Shown: positions 1-8,995, counted from the first letter of the stretch. The stretch: 64,000 nt of DNA from JANPPS01 sp965246925 (GCA_965246925.1 OZ251994.1:2976001-3040000), one strand, 5' to 3'. Made by a program: numbers and translations. Notes: generated from the letters alone by a model not told the origin.

Positions 1-1047
1 CGGCCGGAGATTCGCGTGACGCCCCGGGGTGACGAGGCGGCGCGGCTCGGCGTCAGCACGGACGCCATCGGCGAGGCGGTGCGGGTCGCGACCATCGGCG
101 ACGTGCCGGCCAACCTCGCCAAGTTCCGGGACGGCGACCGGCTGATCCCGATCCGGGTGCAGGTGGATCAGACGCTGCGGGCCGACATCAATGCGCTGCA
201 GGCTTTGTCGGTGCCGGGCACCGCCGGCCCGACCCCGCTGTTGGCGGTGGCGGACGTGTCCATGGGGCAGGGGCCGGCCAGTATCGAGCGGTACGACCGC
301 GTGCGCCGGGTCGTGCTGGGTGCCGATCTGTCGGGGGGCCTGGCACTCGGTGCGGCGATCGAGCGGGTCTATGCGCTGCCGGAGGCGCAGGCGATGCCGC
401 CGGGGGTGGAGCTGAAGCGGGGCGGCGACGCGGAGATCATGGGTGAGGTGTTCAGCGCCTTCGGCCTCGCGATGGGGGCCGGGCTCATGATCGTGCTGGC
501 AGTGCTAGTGCTGCTGTTCCGCAACGTGTTTCAGCCGGTCACGATCCTGTTCTCCCTGCCGCTCAGCCTGGGGGGCGTGATCCTGGCGCTGCTGGTCACC
601 GGGCAGCCGATCAGCATGCCGGTGGTGATCGGCATCCTGATGCTGATGGGGATCGTGACCAAGAACGCCATCATGCTGGTGGATTTCGCGATCGAGCGCC
701 GGGCGGGCGGCATGCCGAGGGGCGAGGCGATCATCGATGCGGGCCGGAAGCGCGCCCGCCCCATCGTCATGACCACCATCGCCATGGTGGCCGGCATGAT
801 CCCGAGCGCGCTGGGGATCGGCGACGGCGGCGAGTTCCGCTCTCCCATGGCCATCGGCGTGATCGGCGGACTGATCGTCTCCACCGTACTGTCCCTGGTG
901 TTTGTTCCCAGTTTCTATACGTTGATGGACGATGTGTCTCGCGGGGCTGGCTGGCTGTTCGGCCGCTTGCTGACCCGGCGGGACGCGCCGATTCCCCGTC
1001 CGGCGCGCCCCGTGCCGGCCCATCCCATCCCATCCCCGGCGGAGTAG
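1..1047 (+). CDS. RND efflux pump inner-membrane subunit, C-terminal part (5' end outside window)
   Basis: The reading frame is open from the first base, so this is the last ~348 residues of a longer protein. It shows the end of the second periplasmic (docking/porter) portion followed by the C-terminal transmembrane bundle: hydrophobic segments begin near codon 158 with GLMIVLAVLVLLFRNVF and continue to VLSLVFVPSFYTLMDD. The text GILMLMGIVTKNAIMLVDF and RPIVMTTIAMVAGMIP is typical of the HAE1/AcrB family, which are proton-driven exporters of drugs and other hydrophobic compounds working with a periplasmic adaptor and outer-membrane channel. The tail is proline-rich (RPARPVPAHPIPSPAE). The substrate cannot be read from this part. 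The stop lies 1 nt before the carbonic anhydrase start. Confidence 0.93.
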   Translation, partial: RPEIRVTPRGDEAARLGVSTDAIGEAVRVATIGDVPANLAKFRDGDRLIPIRVQVDQTLRADINALQALSVPGTAGPTPLLAVADVSMGQGPASIERYDRVRRVVLGADLSGGLALGAAIERVYALPEAQAMPPGVELKRGGDAEIMGEVFSAFGLAMGAGLMIVLAVLVLLFRNVFQPVTILFSLPLSLGGVILALLVTGQPISMPVVIGILMLMGIVTKNAIMLVDFAIERRAGGMPRGEAIIDAGRKRARPIVMTTIAMVAGMIPSALGIGDGGEFRSPMAIGVIGGLIVSTVLSLVFVPSFYTLMDDVSRGAGWLFGRLLTRRDAPIPRPARPVPAHPIPSPAE

Positions 1048-1048
1048 C

Positions 1049-1648
1049 ATGGACGATCTGATCGAAGGATACCGGAGGTTCCGCGCCGAGACCTGGCCCG
1101 CCGAGCGTGCCCGCTATCAGACGCTCGCTGAAGGTCAGCACCCCGAGACGATGGTGATCGCCTGTTCGGATAGCCGGGTGGATCCTGCGACGGTGTTTGG
1201 TGCCGGGCCTGGCCAGCTATTCGTGGTGCGCAACGTCGCCGGTTTGGTGCCGCCTTGGACCCCCGACGCCGGCTATCACGGCACCAGCGCCGCACTGGAG
1301 TTCGCCGTGCGGGTGCTGAAGGTGTCCCGCATCGTGGTGCTCGGCCACGCCCGCTGCGGCGGCGTGCAGGCGATGGTCGAAGGCGCGCCGCCCGAGGCGC
1401 AGGATTTCGTGGCCCCCTGGATGCAGATCGCCACCTCAGCGCTGAGCCACCCCCCCGCACCCGGCGCGGAGCCGTTGACCCATTACGAGACCGAGGTCGT
1501 ACGCCTGTCATTGGACAACCTGATGACGTTCCCCTGGATCGCCGATGCGGTTCACGCCGGACGGTTGAAGGTGCAGGGGTTCAGGTTCGACATTCATACG
1601 GGCATTCTGTCCCGCTTAGAACAAGAGGGCTTCACGCCGGTGAGTTAG
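1049..1648 (+). CDS. can: Beta-class carbonic anhydrase
   Basis: A 199-residue protein that interconverts CO2 and bicarbonate, probably in the cytoplasm. The zinc-binding set of the beta class is complete: C39 with the D41-R43 dyad in ACSDSR, and H100 and C103 in GHARCGG. The length matches bacterial family members. It starts 1 nt after the efflux-pump stop, so it may be co-transcribed with or translationally coupled to that gene, although no functional link between the two is known. Its 3' end faces the algH-like gene on the other strand with a 12-nt gap. Confidence 0.95.
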   Translation: MDDLIEGYRRFRAETWPAERARYQTLAEGQHPETMVIACSDSRVDPATVFGAGPGQLFVVRNVAGLVPPWTPDAGYHGTSAALEFAVRVLKVSRIVVLGHARCGGVQAMVEGAPPEAQDFVAPWMQIATSALSHPPAPGAEPLTHYETEVVRLSLDNLMTFPWIADAVHAGRLKVQGFRFDIHTGILSRLEQEGFTPVS

Positions 1649-1660
1649 ACCGGGAAGAAA

Positions 1661-2230
1661 TCAGGCGCGGCCGGCGGTTCCGCTCAGTAGCGAGGGGTCC
1701 ACGCGTAGGATCTGCATCGCGCGCCGCCACTTGGTCGGGTGGTCGTCATCAAATAGCAGGCCGAGCTCCGATGGGGCCGAGAGCCAGACGTTGTCCTGCA
1801 TCTCCTGATCCAGCTGGCCCGGCCCCCAATGCGCGTAGCCCAGCGCCAGCAGTCCCTCCCGCGGGCCGCCGCCTTGGGCGATCTCCTGCAGCACGTCGAG
1901 GCTTGCGGTGAGCGCCAGCTGGTCATCGACGCGGAGGCTCCCGTCGCTGGTCCAATCCGAGGTATGCAGCACGAAGCCGCGGCCATGATCGACCGGGCCG
2001 CCCTGGCATAGCTGGATCTGCCGGGCGGGCGGGACCGGCTTCACGTCCAGTTGCGCCAGAAGCGAGTCGAAGCTCGGCTGCGCCAGCGGCTGGTTCAGCA
2101 CGATGCCCATCGCGCCCTCATCCGTGTGGGCACACATCAGGATGACACTATGGGCGAAGCGCTCATCATCGATGGCGGGCATCGCGATCAGCAATTGGCC
2201 GGTGAGGCTTGAGTCTTCGTTAACCTTCAT
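1661..2230 (-). CDS. YqgE/AlgH family protein (UPF0301)
   Basis: A 189-residue conserved protein of the UPF0301/DUF179 family. Family hallmarks are visible: the N-terminal LTGQLLIAMP, then SVILMCAHTDEGAMGIVLN, QLCQGGPV, and GYAHWGPGQLDQEM near the end. The biochemical role of this family is not settled; the name AlgH comes from an alginate-related locus in Pseudomonas and should not be taken as a function here. It is transcribed divergently from the peroxiredoxin gene with 93 bp between the starts, which should hold both promoters. The ATG at 2230 fits the usual N-terminus of the family. Confidence 0.9.
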   Translation of the reverse strand: MKVNEDSSLTGQLLIAMPAIDDERFAHSVILMCAHTDEGAMGIVLNQPLAQPSFDSLLAQLDVKPVPPARQIQLCQGGPVDHGRGFVLHTSDWTSDGSLRVDDQLALTASLDVLQEIAQGGGPREGLLALGYAHWGPGQLDQEMQDNVWLSAPSELGLLFDDDHPTKWRRAMQILRVDPSLLSGTAGRA

Positions 2231-2323
2231 CGCCTATACTTTGGGCCGATCCCATTCCAGGGCAAGCGTGACTTCATCAGGCGGGGGAGCTAAGGGTGCG
2301 GCAAAGAACATGGAGAGATCAGC

Positions 2324-2803
2324 ATGATCAAGGTCGGCGACGGCATACCAGCCCAGAAGCTTACCGCTGCTACCGCGGATGGCCCCAAGGAACTTAGCAC
2401 AAGCGAGGTTTTCGCTGGTAAGAAGGTGGTGATGTTCGCGGTGCCCGGCGCTTTCACCCCGACCTGTAGCGCGCGGCACCTGCCGGGCTACCTACAGAAT
2501 ATGGATGCGCTACGGGCCAAGGGCGTCGATAGCGTCGTTTGTCTGGCGGTGAACGATCCCTTCGTCATGGGTGCATGGGCCAAGGAGCAGGGGGTAGATG
2601 ACCGGATCACCATGCTGGCTGACGGCTCGGGCGTATTTACCAAGTCGGTCGGCCTCGAACTGGACCTCACCGGACGCGGTCTGGGTGTACGGAGCCAGCG
2701 TTACGCCATGGTGGTCGAGGACGGGCTAGTCACGCATCTCGAAATCGAACCGCCGGGCGGGTTCGAGGTCAGCAAGGCCGAGCACGTGCTGGCCTCTCTC
2801 TAA
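2324..2803 (+). CDS. Peroxiredoxin, Prx5-like
   Basis: A 159-residue thiol peroxidase that should reduce hydrogen peroxide and organic hydroperoxides. The active-site loop PGAFTPTC carries the P-x3-T-x2-C signature with peroxidatic C48; a supporting arginine lies in LGVRSQRYAMVV. The length and the GAF(T)PTCS-x-HLPGY context place it in the Prx5/AHP1 group rather than AhpC. There is no fused glutaredoxin domain, so an external thiol donor is expected. A GGAGA ribosome-binding site lies upstream of the ATG. The metallophosphoesterase begins on the base after its stop, indicating an operon. Confidence 0.93.
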   Translation: MIKVGDGIPAQKLTAATADGPKELSTSEVFAGKKVVMFAVPGAFTPTCSARHLPGYLQNMDALRAKGVDSVVCLAVNDPFVMGAWAKEQGVDDRITMLADGSGVFTKSVGLELDLTGRGLGVRSQRYAMVVEDGLVTHLEIEPPGGFEVSKAEHVLASL

Positions 2804-3703
2804 GTGCTGAGCCGGCGCGCCCTTCTGCTATCCGCGCCGGTATTGCTGCCAATGGGTTCCGTGGCCGCCGCGGCCAGCTTCAGCGTGGGCGAGGCGTCGT
2901 TCGGCCTGCATGTGGAGCGCTACATGGTCCGCATGCCTGGCTGGGCTCCCCGCCCCCCCATGGTTGTCTGCGCCGTGGCCGACGTCCATGCCGGGGGGCC
3001 GTGGATGACGCTGGACCGGGTGGCGGCCATCGTCGATGCCGCAAACGCCCTTCGTCCGGATCTGATGGTGGTGCTGGGCGATCTTCCCGCGCACTACCGG
3101 ATGGTGGCCGACCCGTATCCGCCGTCCGAGATCGCGTCCGTGCTGGCCGGACTACGCGCGCCGCTCGGCACATTTGCCGTGCTTGGCAACCACGATTGGT
3201 GGGACGACCCACGGTTTGCCGGGCGAGACCGGGAGGGCCATGCCGGTGAATGTGAGATGCATGGCGTGCTGGAGCGGGCCGGCATTCCCGTCCTGACCAA
3301 CGCCGCGGTCGTCTTGCCCCATGGTGCCGGGGTTTGGCTGCTTGGCACCGAAAGCGGTTGGGTGCGGACCGTCGGCGGCAACCCGTCCGGCCCGTCCGAC
3401 CTCGGCGCCGCGCTCGCGATGGTGAGCGATGACCGTCCGGCTCTGCTGCTGGCCCATGAGCCCGACATCTTTCCCACGGTGCCGGAACGGATCGGCCTCA
3501 CGCTGTGCGGCCACACCCATGGTGGCCAGGTGCGCCCTTTTGGCCAGGTGATCGCCGTCCCGTCCCGCTACGGCAACCGCTACGCCTATGGCTACATAAA
3601 CGAGGGTGGGCGGCAGATGATCGTCTCGGGCGGGCTCGGCTGCAGCAAGGCGCCGATCCGCTTCGGCGTGCCGCCAGAACTGACGCTGGTCGCGCTTATG
3701 TGA
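2804..3703 (+). CDS. Metallophosphoesterase (calcineurin-like), probably exported
   Basis: A 299-residue protein starting at a GTG that directly abuts the peroxiredoxin stop. The N-terminus (LSRRALLLSAPVLLPMG) looks like a signal peptide with a paired-arginine region, suggesting export or membrane anchoring. The binuclear-metal phosphoesterase blocks occur in order: ADVHAG near residue 59, GDLPAH near 89, GNHDWW near 128, and GHTHGGQ near 235. This is the YkuE/YaeI-like arrangement, members of which hydrolyse phosphoesters including lipid-linked ones; the substrate here is unknown. The 3' end overlaps the sensor kinase 3' end on the opposite strand by 8 nt. Confidence 0.88.
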   Translation: MLSRRALLLSAPVLLPMGSVAAAASFSVGEASFGLHVERYMVRMPGWAPRPPMVVCAVADVHAGGPWMTLDRVAAIVDAANALRPDLMVVLGDLPAHYRMVADPYPPSEIASVLAGLRAPLGTFAVLGNHDWWDDPRFAGRDREGHAGECEMHGVLERAGIPVLTNAAVVLPHGAGVWLLGTESGWVRTVGGNPSGPSDLGAALAMVSDDRPALLLAHEPDIFPTVPERIGLTLCGHTHGGQVRPFGQVIAVPSRYGNRYAYGYINEGGRQMIVSGGLGCSKAPIRFGVPPELTLVALM

Positions 3704-4862
3704 GGGTAATCAACACCACGACCCGGCCATGACCCGCTTCTGAGTCGATCTGGACGGCAAGCGCCGGGTCCCCCTTTGCCAAGGCGCGTACCAGCCGCAT
3801 GCCGAGGCCCTTCGGCACTTCGCTGCCTTTGAAGCCGGGTCCGTCATCTTCAACGATCACCTCGAGCCCGCCCGCGACCCGGCGCAGCCCCACCTTGATG
3901 GCCCCCTCGCCATATTTGGCCGCGTTGGTGATCAGCTCCGACACGATCAGACCGAGCGGAGTCACGTCGTCCGCCGGCAGCCGGATCGCCTCCGTCTGTA
4001 AGGTGATGGTCCGCTCGGCGCCGCCGCCATTGATCATGGCCTGTAGATCCTGGAACAAGCCGAGCAGATAGGGCTCGGCCTCCGTCTCTGCGACGGAGCC
4101 ACCCTCATACAGCCGCTGGTGCACGGCGCCGATCGTCATGATGCGCTGCGCCGCCGCCTCCAGCTTCGCTTGCACCTCCTCGCTCGCCGAGCGGCCCTGC
4201 AGTTGCAGCAACGTCCGCACCAGCTGCAGCGAATTCTTCACCCGGTGATGCACCTCCTGCATCAGCAGGTCTTTTTCCCGCAGCAGCGCGTCCTTCAAGG
4301 CCTCGGCCGCCAGCCGTGATAGTGCGGCGGAGAGCACGTTGGCGATGGATTGCAGGAAGGCCGTATCCGCGTCCACAAACTCGTTACGATGCGTGCTGTC
4401 CACTTCCAGGACGCCGAACGGCACGTCTTCCCGGCCGTTGACCGGCACGTTGATGGCGCTATGGATCCCGTGCTCGGCCAGCAGCGGAGGCACGCTGAAC
4501 CGGCACTCGGCCGGCAGGTCGTTGGAACGGACCGAGGTCTCGGTGTGCAGCGCGTAGCCCGCCGGGCTTTCCAGTCCGCCGCCGATGATGGCGTGCCCGA
4601 TTGTGCCCTCCCGCCAGCCAATGCCGGCGATGACCCGGAAATCGTTGCTGCTGGGCCTGTAGTTCAAGATTTTGGAAAAATTGGTCTGTAGCCCGTCGGC
4701 GGCGATCACGCAGGCCTCGTCCAGCAGCGTTTCCAACGTGCTGGCCGATAGCGCTTTCAAACCAAATTGGGCGACCAAGCCCTGCTGATGCAGCCGCAAC
4801 ACCAGCTCTGCTGGAGACAGGTCCAGCACGCGCGCAGCATTGGAGGGATTTCTTGGCGCCAT
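3696..4862 (-). CDS. GAF-domain sensor histidine kinase, HisKA_2/HWE type
   Basis: A 388-residue soluble kinase when started at the ATG at 4862 (in-frame starts at 4925 and 4934 would add a low-complexity leader). Residues ~40-180 form a GAF-like ligand-sensing domain (AGIGWREG, INVPVNGREDVPFGVLEVDS). The dimerisation domain has the HisKA_2 H-box EVHHRVKNSLQLVRTLLQLQ near residues 203-222, followed by an ATPase domain with the N-box ELITNAAKYG and the glycine boxes EDDGPGF and GLGMRLV. No transmembrane segment is seen, so it likely senses an intracellular signal. No response regulator is adjacent. HisKA_2 kinases are common in alphaproteobacteria, often in general stress or light/redox signalling. 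Confidence 0.9.
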   Translation of the reverse strand: MAPRNPSNAARVLDLSPAELVLRLHQQGLVAQFGLKALSASTLETLLDEACVIAADGLQTNFSKILNYRPSSNDFRVIAGIGWREGTIGHAIIGGGLESPAGYALHTETSVRSNDLPAECRFSVPPLLAEHGIHSAINVPVNGREDVPFGVLEVDSTHRNEFVDADTAFLQSIANVLSAALSRLAAEALKDALLREKDLLMQEVHHRVKNSLQLVRTLLQLQGRSASEEVQAKLEAAAQRIMTIGAVHQRLYEGGSVAETEAEPYLLGLFQDLQAMINGGGAERTITLQTEAIRLPADDVTPLGLIVSELITNAAKYGEGAIKVGLRRVAGGLEVIVEDDGPGFKGSEVPKGLGMRLVRALAKGDPALAVQIDSEAGHGRVVVLITLT

Positions 4863-4970
4863 CGAACCTATCTTGACACGGTTTTTGGTGACGGCGCGAG
4901 TCTTACCAGAGACTATTCCATCCATGATAGACAACCGATCGGTGGCGCCACTCGAAAGGCCCCGGCCGCC

Positions 4971-6596
4971 GTGAGTCAGGCATCACGCGCTTGGCTGCGC
5001 GCGCTTCTTTCGACCGCGCCGCTCGGCGATGCTACGGCGGCTTCGATGCCGGGCCGGGTGGATGGGTGGGCCGAAATCTTTGGCGATGCGCCGGCCTTGC
5101 TGTCCGGCGGCGCCCAGCTCAGCTACCGCGCGATGGCCGCACACGTGAACCAGGTAGCGCGCTGGGCGCTGGCGATGGGCGTCCGGCCCGGCAGCGTGGT
5201 GGCGGCCGTGTTGCCGGGTGGGCTGGACTATGTGCCGCTCTGGCTTGGAATCACGCGGGTGGGCGGGGTCGCGGCGTTGCTCAACCCCACGCTCAGCCCA
5301 GCGGCGCTGGAGCACTGCCTGGGCGCGGTGCGTCCGTTGCTGGTATTGCACGCCATGCCCGATTTGGCCGGCTTCGCGGACGGTCCGCTGGCAGAGCCGG
5401 CCCCGGCGCTCGCGGACCGCGCGTTGCACCTGTTTACCTCTGGCACCACCGGCAAGCCCAAGGCCGCCAATTTGACGCATGGCCGCATTATGGAGTGGGC
5501 GCTTTGGTTCGCGGGCCTGATGGACGCGGGCCCGGCGGACCGGATGTATGATCCCCTGCCGCTCTATCATAGCGTGGGGGGTATCGTCGCGGTGGGTGCC
5601 ATGCTCGTCCGGGGCGGCTCGGTCCTGCTGCGGAACCAATTCTCCGCCTCGCAATTTTGGGACGACGTGATCGATGGCGAGTGCACTATCATGGCCTATA
5701 TCGGCGAACTGTGCCGCTATCTGCTGGCCGCACCGGATCACCCGCGCCAAGGCCAGCACCGTCTCCGCCTCGCGTGCGGCAATGGCATGCAGGGTGCTGT
5801 CTGGACCGGGTTCCAGGCCCGCTTTGCCGTGCCGCAGGTGCTCGAATTCTACGCCGCGACAGAGGGCAGCCTGTCCCTCTATAATGTGGACGGCAAGCCC
5901 GGCTCGATCGGCCGCATCCCTGGCCACCTGTCGCATCGTTTCCCGGTGGAGCTGCTGGTGTGTGAAGGCGGTGAGCCGGTGCGGGACGCCGGCGGGTTCT
6001 GCGTTGTGGCAGCACCCGATCAGCCCGGTGAGGCCGTAGCACGGTTGCGTGGCACGCCCGACATCTACACCGATGCCGAGGCGACCGAGCGTAAGCTGCT
6101 GCGCGGCGTGCTGGCGCCGGGCGATGTATGGTTCCGCAGCGGCGACCTGATGCGGCGCGACCGGGCAGGATTTTTCTATTTCCTGGACCGTTTGGGCGAC
6201 ACGTTCCGCTGGAAGGGCGAGAACGTCGCGACGACGGACGTGCAAGCCGTGCTGGGTGGCTGCCTCGGCGTAGAGGCGGCCGTAGCCTATGGCGCGCTGG
6301 TGCCGGGGTATGAGGGCCGGGCAGGGATGGCAGCCCTGGTGAAGGGGCCGGACTTCGACCTTGCCGCGGTACATGCACGGGTCACGGCGGAACTACCCGC
6401 CTATGCGCGACCGGTGTTCCTGCGGCTGTGCCCGTCGCTCGACCAAACCGGCACGTTCAAACCGATCAAGGCGGCGCTGCAGCAGGAGGGTTGGGCTGGT
6501 TTGCGCGATTGCTACGTGCGGACCGGCGCCGGCTACGCCATGCTCACGCCAGCGTTGGAGGCGGAAATCATCTCAGGCGCCGTTCGCCTGCCGTGA
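4971..6596 (+). CDS. Long-/very-long-chain acyl-CoA synthetase (FATP-like adenylating enzyme)
   Basis: A 541-residue member of the ANL superfamily that activates a fatty acid as acyl-AMP and transfers it to CoA. The AMP-binding P-loop FTSGTTGKPKAAN is near residue 155, YAATEG near 300, and the GDL...GFFYFLDRLGDTFRWKGENVAT stretch is typical of the FATP/ACSVL branch (FadD6-like). The C-terminal catalytic lysine region is TGTFKPIK. The chosen GTG start (4971) gives the N-terminus expected for the family; the frame is open further upstream but there it runs antisense through the divergent kinase gene. It converges on the reductase of the ACP operon with a 16-bp gap, so it may supply acyl groups to that pathway, an inference from position only. 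Confidence 0.85.
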   Translation: MSQASRAWLRALLSTAPLGDATAASMPGRVDGWAEIFGDAPALLSGGAQLSYRAMAAHVNQVARWALAMGVRPGSVVAAVLPGGLDYVPLWLGITRVGGVAALLNPTLSPAALEHCLGAVRPLLVLHAMPDLAGFADGPLAEPAPALADRALHLFTSGTTGKPKAANLTHGRIMEWALWFAGLMDAGPADRMYDPLPLYHSVGGIVAVGAMLVRGGSVLLRNQFSASQFWDDVIDGECTIMAYIGELCRYLLAAPDHPRQGQHRLRLACGNGMQGAVWTGFQARFAVPQVLEFYAATEGSLSLYNVDGKPGSIGRIPGHLSHRFPVELLVCEGGEPVRDAGGFCVVAAPDQPGEAVARLRGTPDIYTDAEATERKLLRGVLAPGDVWFRSGDLMRRDRAGFFYFLDRLGDTFRWKGENVATTDVQAVLGGCLGVEAAVAYGALVPGYEGRAGMAALVKGPDFDLAAVHARVTAELPAYARPVFLRLCPSLDQTGTFKPIKAALQQEGWAGLRDCYVRTGAGYAMLTPALEAEIISGAVRLP

Positions 6597-6612
6597 CACG
6601 GGCTCCAAGAAA

Positions 6613-7335
6613 TCAGGCCGTATTGCCCGCATCCACCGTGACGATCGTGCCAGTGATGTTGCGCGCTTGCTCGCCCATCAGGAACAGCACGGCGGCGGCC
6701 ACGTCGGCGGCGTCCGGCAATCGGCGCAGGGCGCTCCGGCGCGTCAGTTGCGCCAGCGCCGGGCCGTCCAGGCCGTGCGTCATGTCGGTTTGCACGAAGC
6801 CGGGGGCCACCGCGTTCACGGTGATCCCAAGCGGCCCGATCTCCCGCGCCAGGGACTTGGTAAACCCCACCAGCGCCGCCTTCGTGGCACTATAGGCTGA
6901 CAGGCCGCTATACCCGTTGGCGGCCACGACGGATGACAGGCTCACCACCCGGCCCTCCCCCCGCGCCATCATGCCGCGGACCACATATTTGGTGAGGGTG
7001 ATGGGCGAGGTGACGTTCAGGCGCACGAGGCTCTCGATTGCGCGGTCGGGCATGGTGGCCAGCACGCCCGCCGTGCCGATACCGGCGTTGTTGACTAGGC
7101 CATAGACCGGCCCGTGCCGGGTGCGCCACGCCCGGACCAACCCGGCCAGCCCATCGATGTCGGCTAGATCGGCCGGCTCGAACGCGATGCCGGGCTGGGC
7201 CGCGCGCAGTCCGGCGAGCGCGGCACCCTCCTGCCGGGCCACGGCCAGGACGGCGAATCCGGCCCCTGCCAGCGCGGCGCTAATGGCCAGCCCCAGGCCG
7301 CGGCTGCCACCCGTTACGATAACGAGCCTAGGCAC
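6613..7335 (-). CDS. Short-chain dehydrogenase/reductase, FabG-like 3-oxoacyl-ACP reductase
   Basis: A 240-residue classical SDR that should use NAD(P)H to reduce a ketone. The nucleotide-binding motif TGGSRGLG is at residues 8-15, NNAG near 88, the catalytic serine in SLSSVV, and the active-site pair in SAYSATK (Y-x3-K). C-terminal GTIVTVDAGNTA resembles the VDGG end of FabG proteins. It is the last gene of a three-gene operon and overlaps the ligase by 8 nt. Together with the ACP it could reduce a 3-oxoacyl chain held on that carrier; the real substrate is not readable from sequence. Confidence 0.88.
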   Translation of the reverse strand: MPRLVIVTGGSRGLGLAISAALAGAGFAVLAVARQEGAALAGLRAAQPGIAFEPADLADIDGLAGLVRAWRTRHGPVYGLVNNAGIGTAGVLATMPDRAIESLVRLNVTSPITLTKYVVRGMMARGEGRVVSLSSVVAANGYSGLSAYSATKAALVGFTKSLAREIGPLGITVNAVAPGFVQTDMTHGLDGPALAQLTRRSALRRLPDAADVAAAVLFLMGEQARNITGTIVTVDAGNTA

Positions 7336-8650
7336 GGGCCAGCTTGCCGGCGGTATTCATGGCTAGGCTGGGCACGACGTGTAGCAGGGCGGGCACTTTG
7401 TGCGCAGGCAGCTGACTGTGACAGAACGCCATCACGCGGGCGCGCAGGGCCGCGGGCTCGGCTTCGGGGTCGGCCGGTACGATGTCGGCGCTGACCAGGG
7501 CGCCGGTGATCGGGCTGCGCCGTGCCGTCACCAGCGCCATCCGGACGTCGGGATGGGCGTTCAGCACGGCCTCGATCTCCTCCGGATACACCTTGGCGCC
7601 GCCCACGTTCACGACGCCGCTGGCCCGCCCGGCATAGGTGCAGCGGCCGTTTTGGATGACGATAGCGTCACCCGTATCGACGAAGCCATCTTGGTCCCGC
7701 AGCGGAGGGCCGGCCAGGTAGTCCGTCGCAGTGCGGGCGGAGCGGATGCGCAGCGTGCCATCCCGCACACGGATCGCCACCGGGCTGTCCCGTTCGAGAA
7801 AAGCGGTAGGAAAGCCGTCGAGCCCATCCGTTACCTCGAACGCAACCCCGGCTTCGGTCGAGGCAAAGGCGTGCGTGATTTGAGCCCCGGGAAATGCGCG
7901 GCGAAGCTGGTCGATCGTGGCCTGACTGGCGATCTCGCCCGAGAGGCGGACCGTGCTAGGGTGCAAATCTAGGTGCTGCGGGCTCATGAGCGCCCGGCGC
8001 CAATGCGTGGGCGTGCCAGAGATTTGCGTGACGCCGGCCGCCGCCGCCCGGGTCAGGAAGGCCCCAACCTCCTCCTTGGCCGAAGACAGCAGCATGGACG
8101 TGCCGCCCAGCAGCGCACGCATCAGGATGGTAAGCCCGCCATAGCGCCTGATGTCGTAGAACGTGCTCCAGACCCCAGCCGCCGGGCCGGCATCCTGGGC
8201 CGGGCCGATGAGGCTAGCGAGGCTGTGCCGGACGAGCTTCGGACGCCCGCTAGTGCCGGAGGTGAGCAGAATCCACTCGGTAACGCACTCTCGCCCGCGT
8301 TCGCACCCGCCATCCGTCAATGGGCCGACACTTGTGAAAGTGACGTCGGCCTCCGCCTCGGCCTCGATTGCGGATCGGTGCACCGCCGCCAGGTCTGGCG
8401 GGCAGAGCAGGATGCGCCGTGCGATGCCGTCCAGCTCCAACAATGCCAGCGCGGCAGACAGCTGGTCCGGAACGTCGATGATGACAGACTTTCCGCGGTA
8501 GTGTGCGAGGTCCGGCAGCGCCGTCTGGCGGGCTAGCGACAGCAGCGGCACCACGGCATCTTGGCCCATGAGTTGCCGCTCCGGTCCGAGCCCGGCGGCT
8601 GCGGTAAGCTGCCACAGAGTGTTTTGGGACAGGCTAGCGCGCACTTTCAT
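7328..8650 (-). CDS. AMP-dependent acyl ligase acting in an ACP operon
   Basis: A 440-residue ANL-superfamily enzyme, shorter than typical acyl-CoA synthetases (500-600) because the N-terminal subdomain is reduced. It has the P-loop LLTSGTSGRPKLVRHS near residue 130, FASTEAG near 255, the GD motif in DTGDAIV, the hinge GRASGVVNVGGAKVYPEEIE and the terminal catalytic lysine in MNTAGKLARA. It overlaps the acp gene by 17 nt and the reductase by 8 nt. That coupling suggests it loads an acyl or aryl acid onto the adjacent carrier protein (or onto CoA). The small N-domain and unusual G-x-A-STEAG region make a specific substrate call unsafe. Confidence 0.85.
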   Translation of the reverse strand: MKVRASLSQNTLWQLTAAAGLGPERQLMGQDAVVPLLSLARQTALPDLAHYRGKSVIIDVPDQLSAALALLELDGIARRILLCPPDLAAVHRSAIEAEAEADVTFTSVGPLTDGGCERGRECVTEWILLTSGTSGRPKLVRHSLASLIGPAQDAGPAAGVWSTFYDIRRYGGLTILMRALLGGTSMLLSSAKEEVGAFLTRAAAAGVTQISGTPTHWRRALMSPQHLDLHPSTVRLSGEIASQATIDQLRRAFPGAQITHAFASTEAGVAFEVTDGLDGFPTAFLERDSPVAIRVRDGTLRIRSARTATDYLAGPPLRDQDGFVDTGDAIVIQNGRCTYAGRASGVVNVGGAKVYPEEIEAVLNAHPDVRMALVTARRSPITGALVSADIVPADPEAEPAALRARVMAFCHSQLPAHKVPALLHVVPSLAMNTAGKLARA

Positions 8651-8876
8651 AGAGCCGGACGAAATCGCCGACCGTCATAGGTATCTCACCATCGCCGTCA
8701 CCGCTGAAAGGGTCCGTCCCTAGGGTGTCTTCGAGCCGGGCGACGATGACAGCGAAACACAGGGAGTCGAGCCCAGTCTCCAGCAGAGGCAGGGCGTCGG
8801 TCAGCGCGGCTAGGGGCTTCTTATGTTCCTGTGCGACCGAAGCAAACTCAGCTAAAACGACGTCTCGTGTGCTCAT
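8634..8876 (-). CDS. Stand-alone acyl carrier protein
   Basis: An 80-residue carrier protein when started at the ATG at 8876, which has a GAGGA ribosome-binding site 5 nt upstream; an ATG at 8951 lacks one and would add a 25-residue unstructured leader. The phosphopantetheine attachment motif is LLETGLDSLCFAVIVARLED, with the modified serine in DSL. It is more divergent than housekeeping AcpP, which suits a dedicated carrier for a specialised acyl pathway. It is the first gene of the operon acp-ligase-reductase. The operon is divergent from the cytochrome c peroxidase gene with about 120 bp between the two starts. Confidence 0.85.
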   Translation of the reverse strand: MSTRDVVLAEFASVAQEHKKPLAALTDALPLLETGLDSLCFAVIVARLEDTLGTDPFSGDGDGEIPMTVGDFVRLYESAR

Positions 8877-8995
8877 ACGTTCCTCATCTGGGGTATATTC
8901 AAGCCACGCCTCTTCGGCGAAGGACGTGCTGCTTTGACGATTGCGCGCCATGGTTGATTTTGCTATCCTAGGCCTAACTTGGCAATCCTATATGC

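Noticed and set aside
3696..3703. The 8-nt convergent overlap of the phosphoesterase and kinase genes as a regulatory antisense site
   Set aside because: Short convergent overlaps are common in compact genomes and nothing further supports regulation.
4983..6374. A 463-codon minus-strand frame antisense to the FATP-like synthetase
   Set aside because: No domain; plus-strand gene has the complete ANL motifs.
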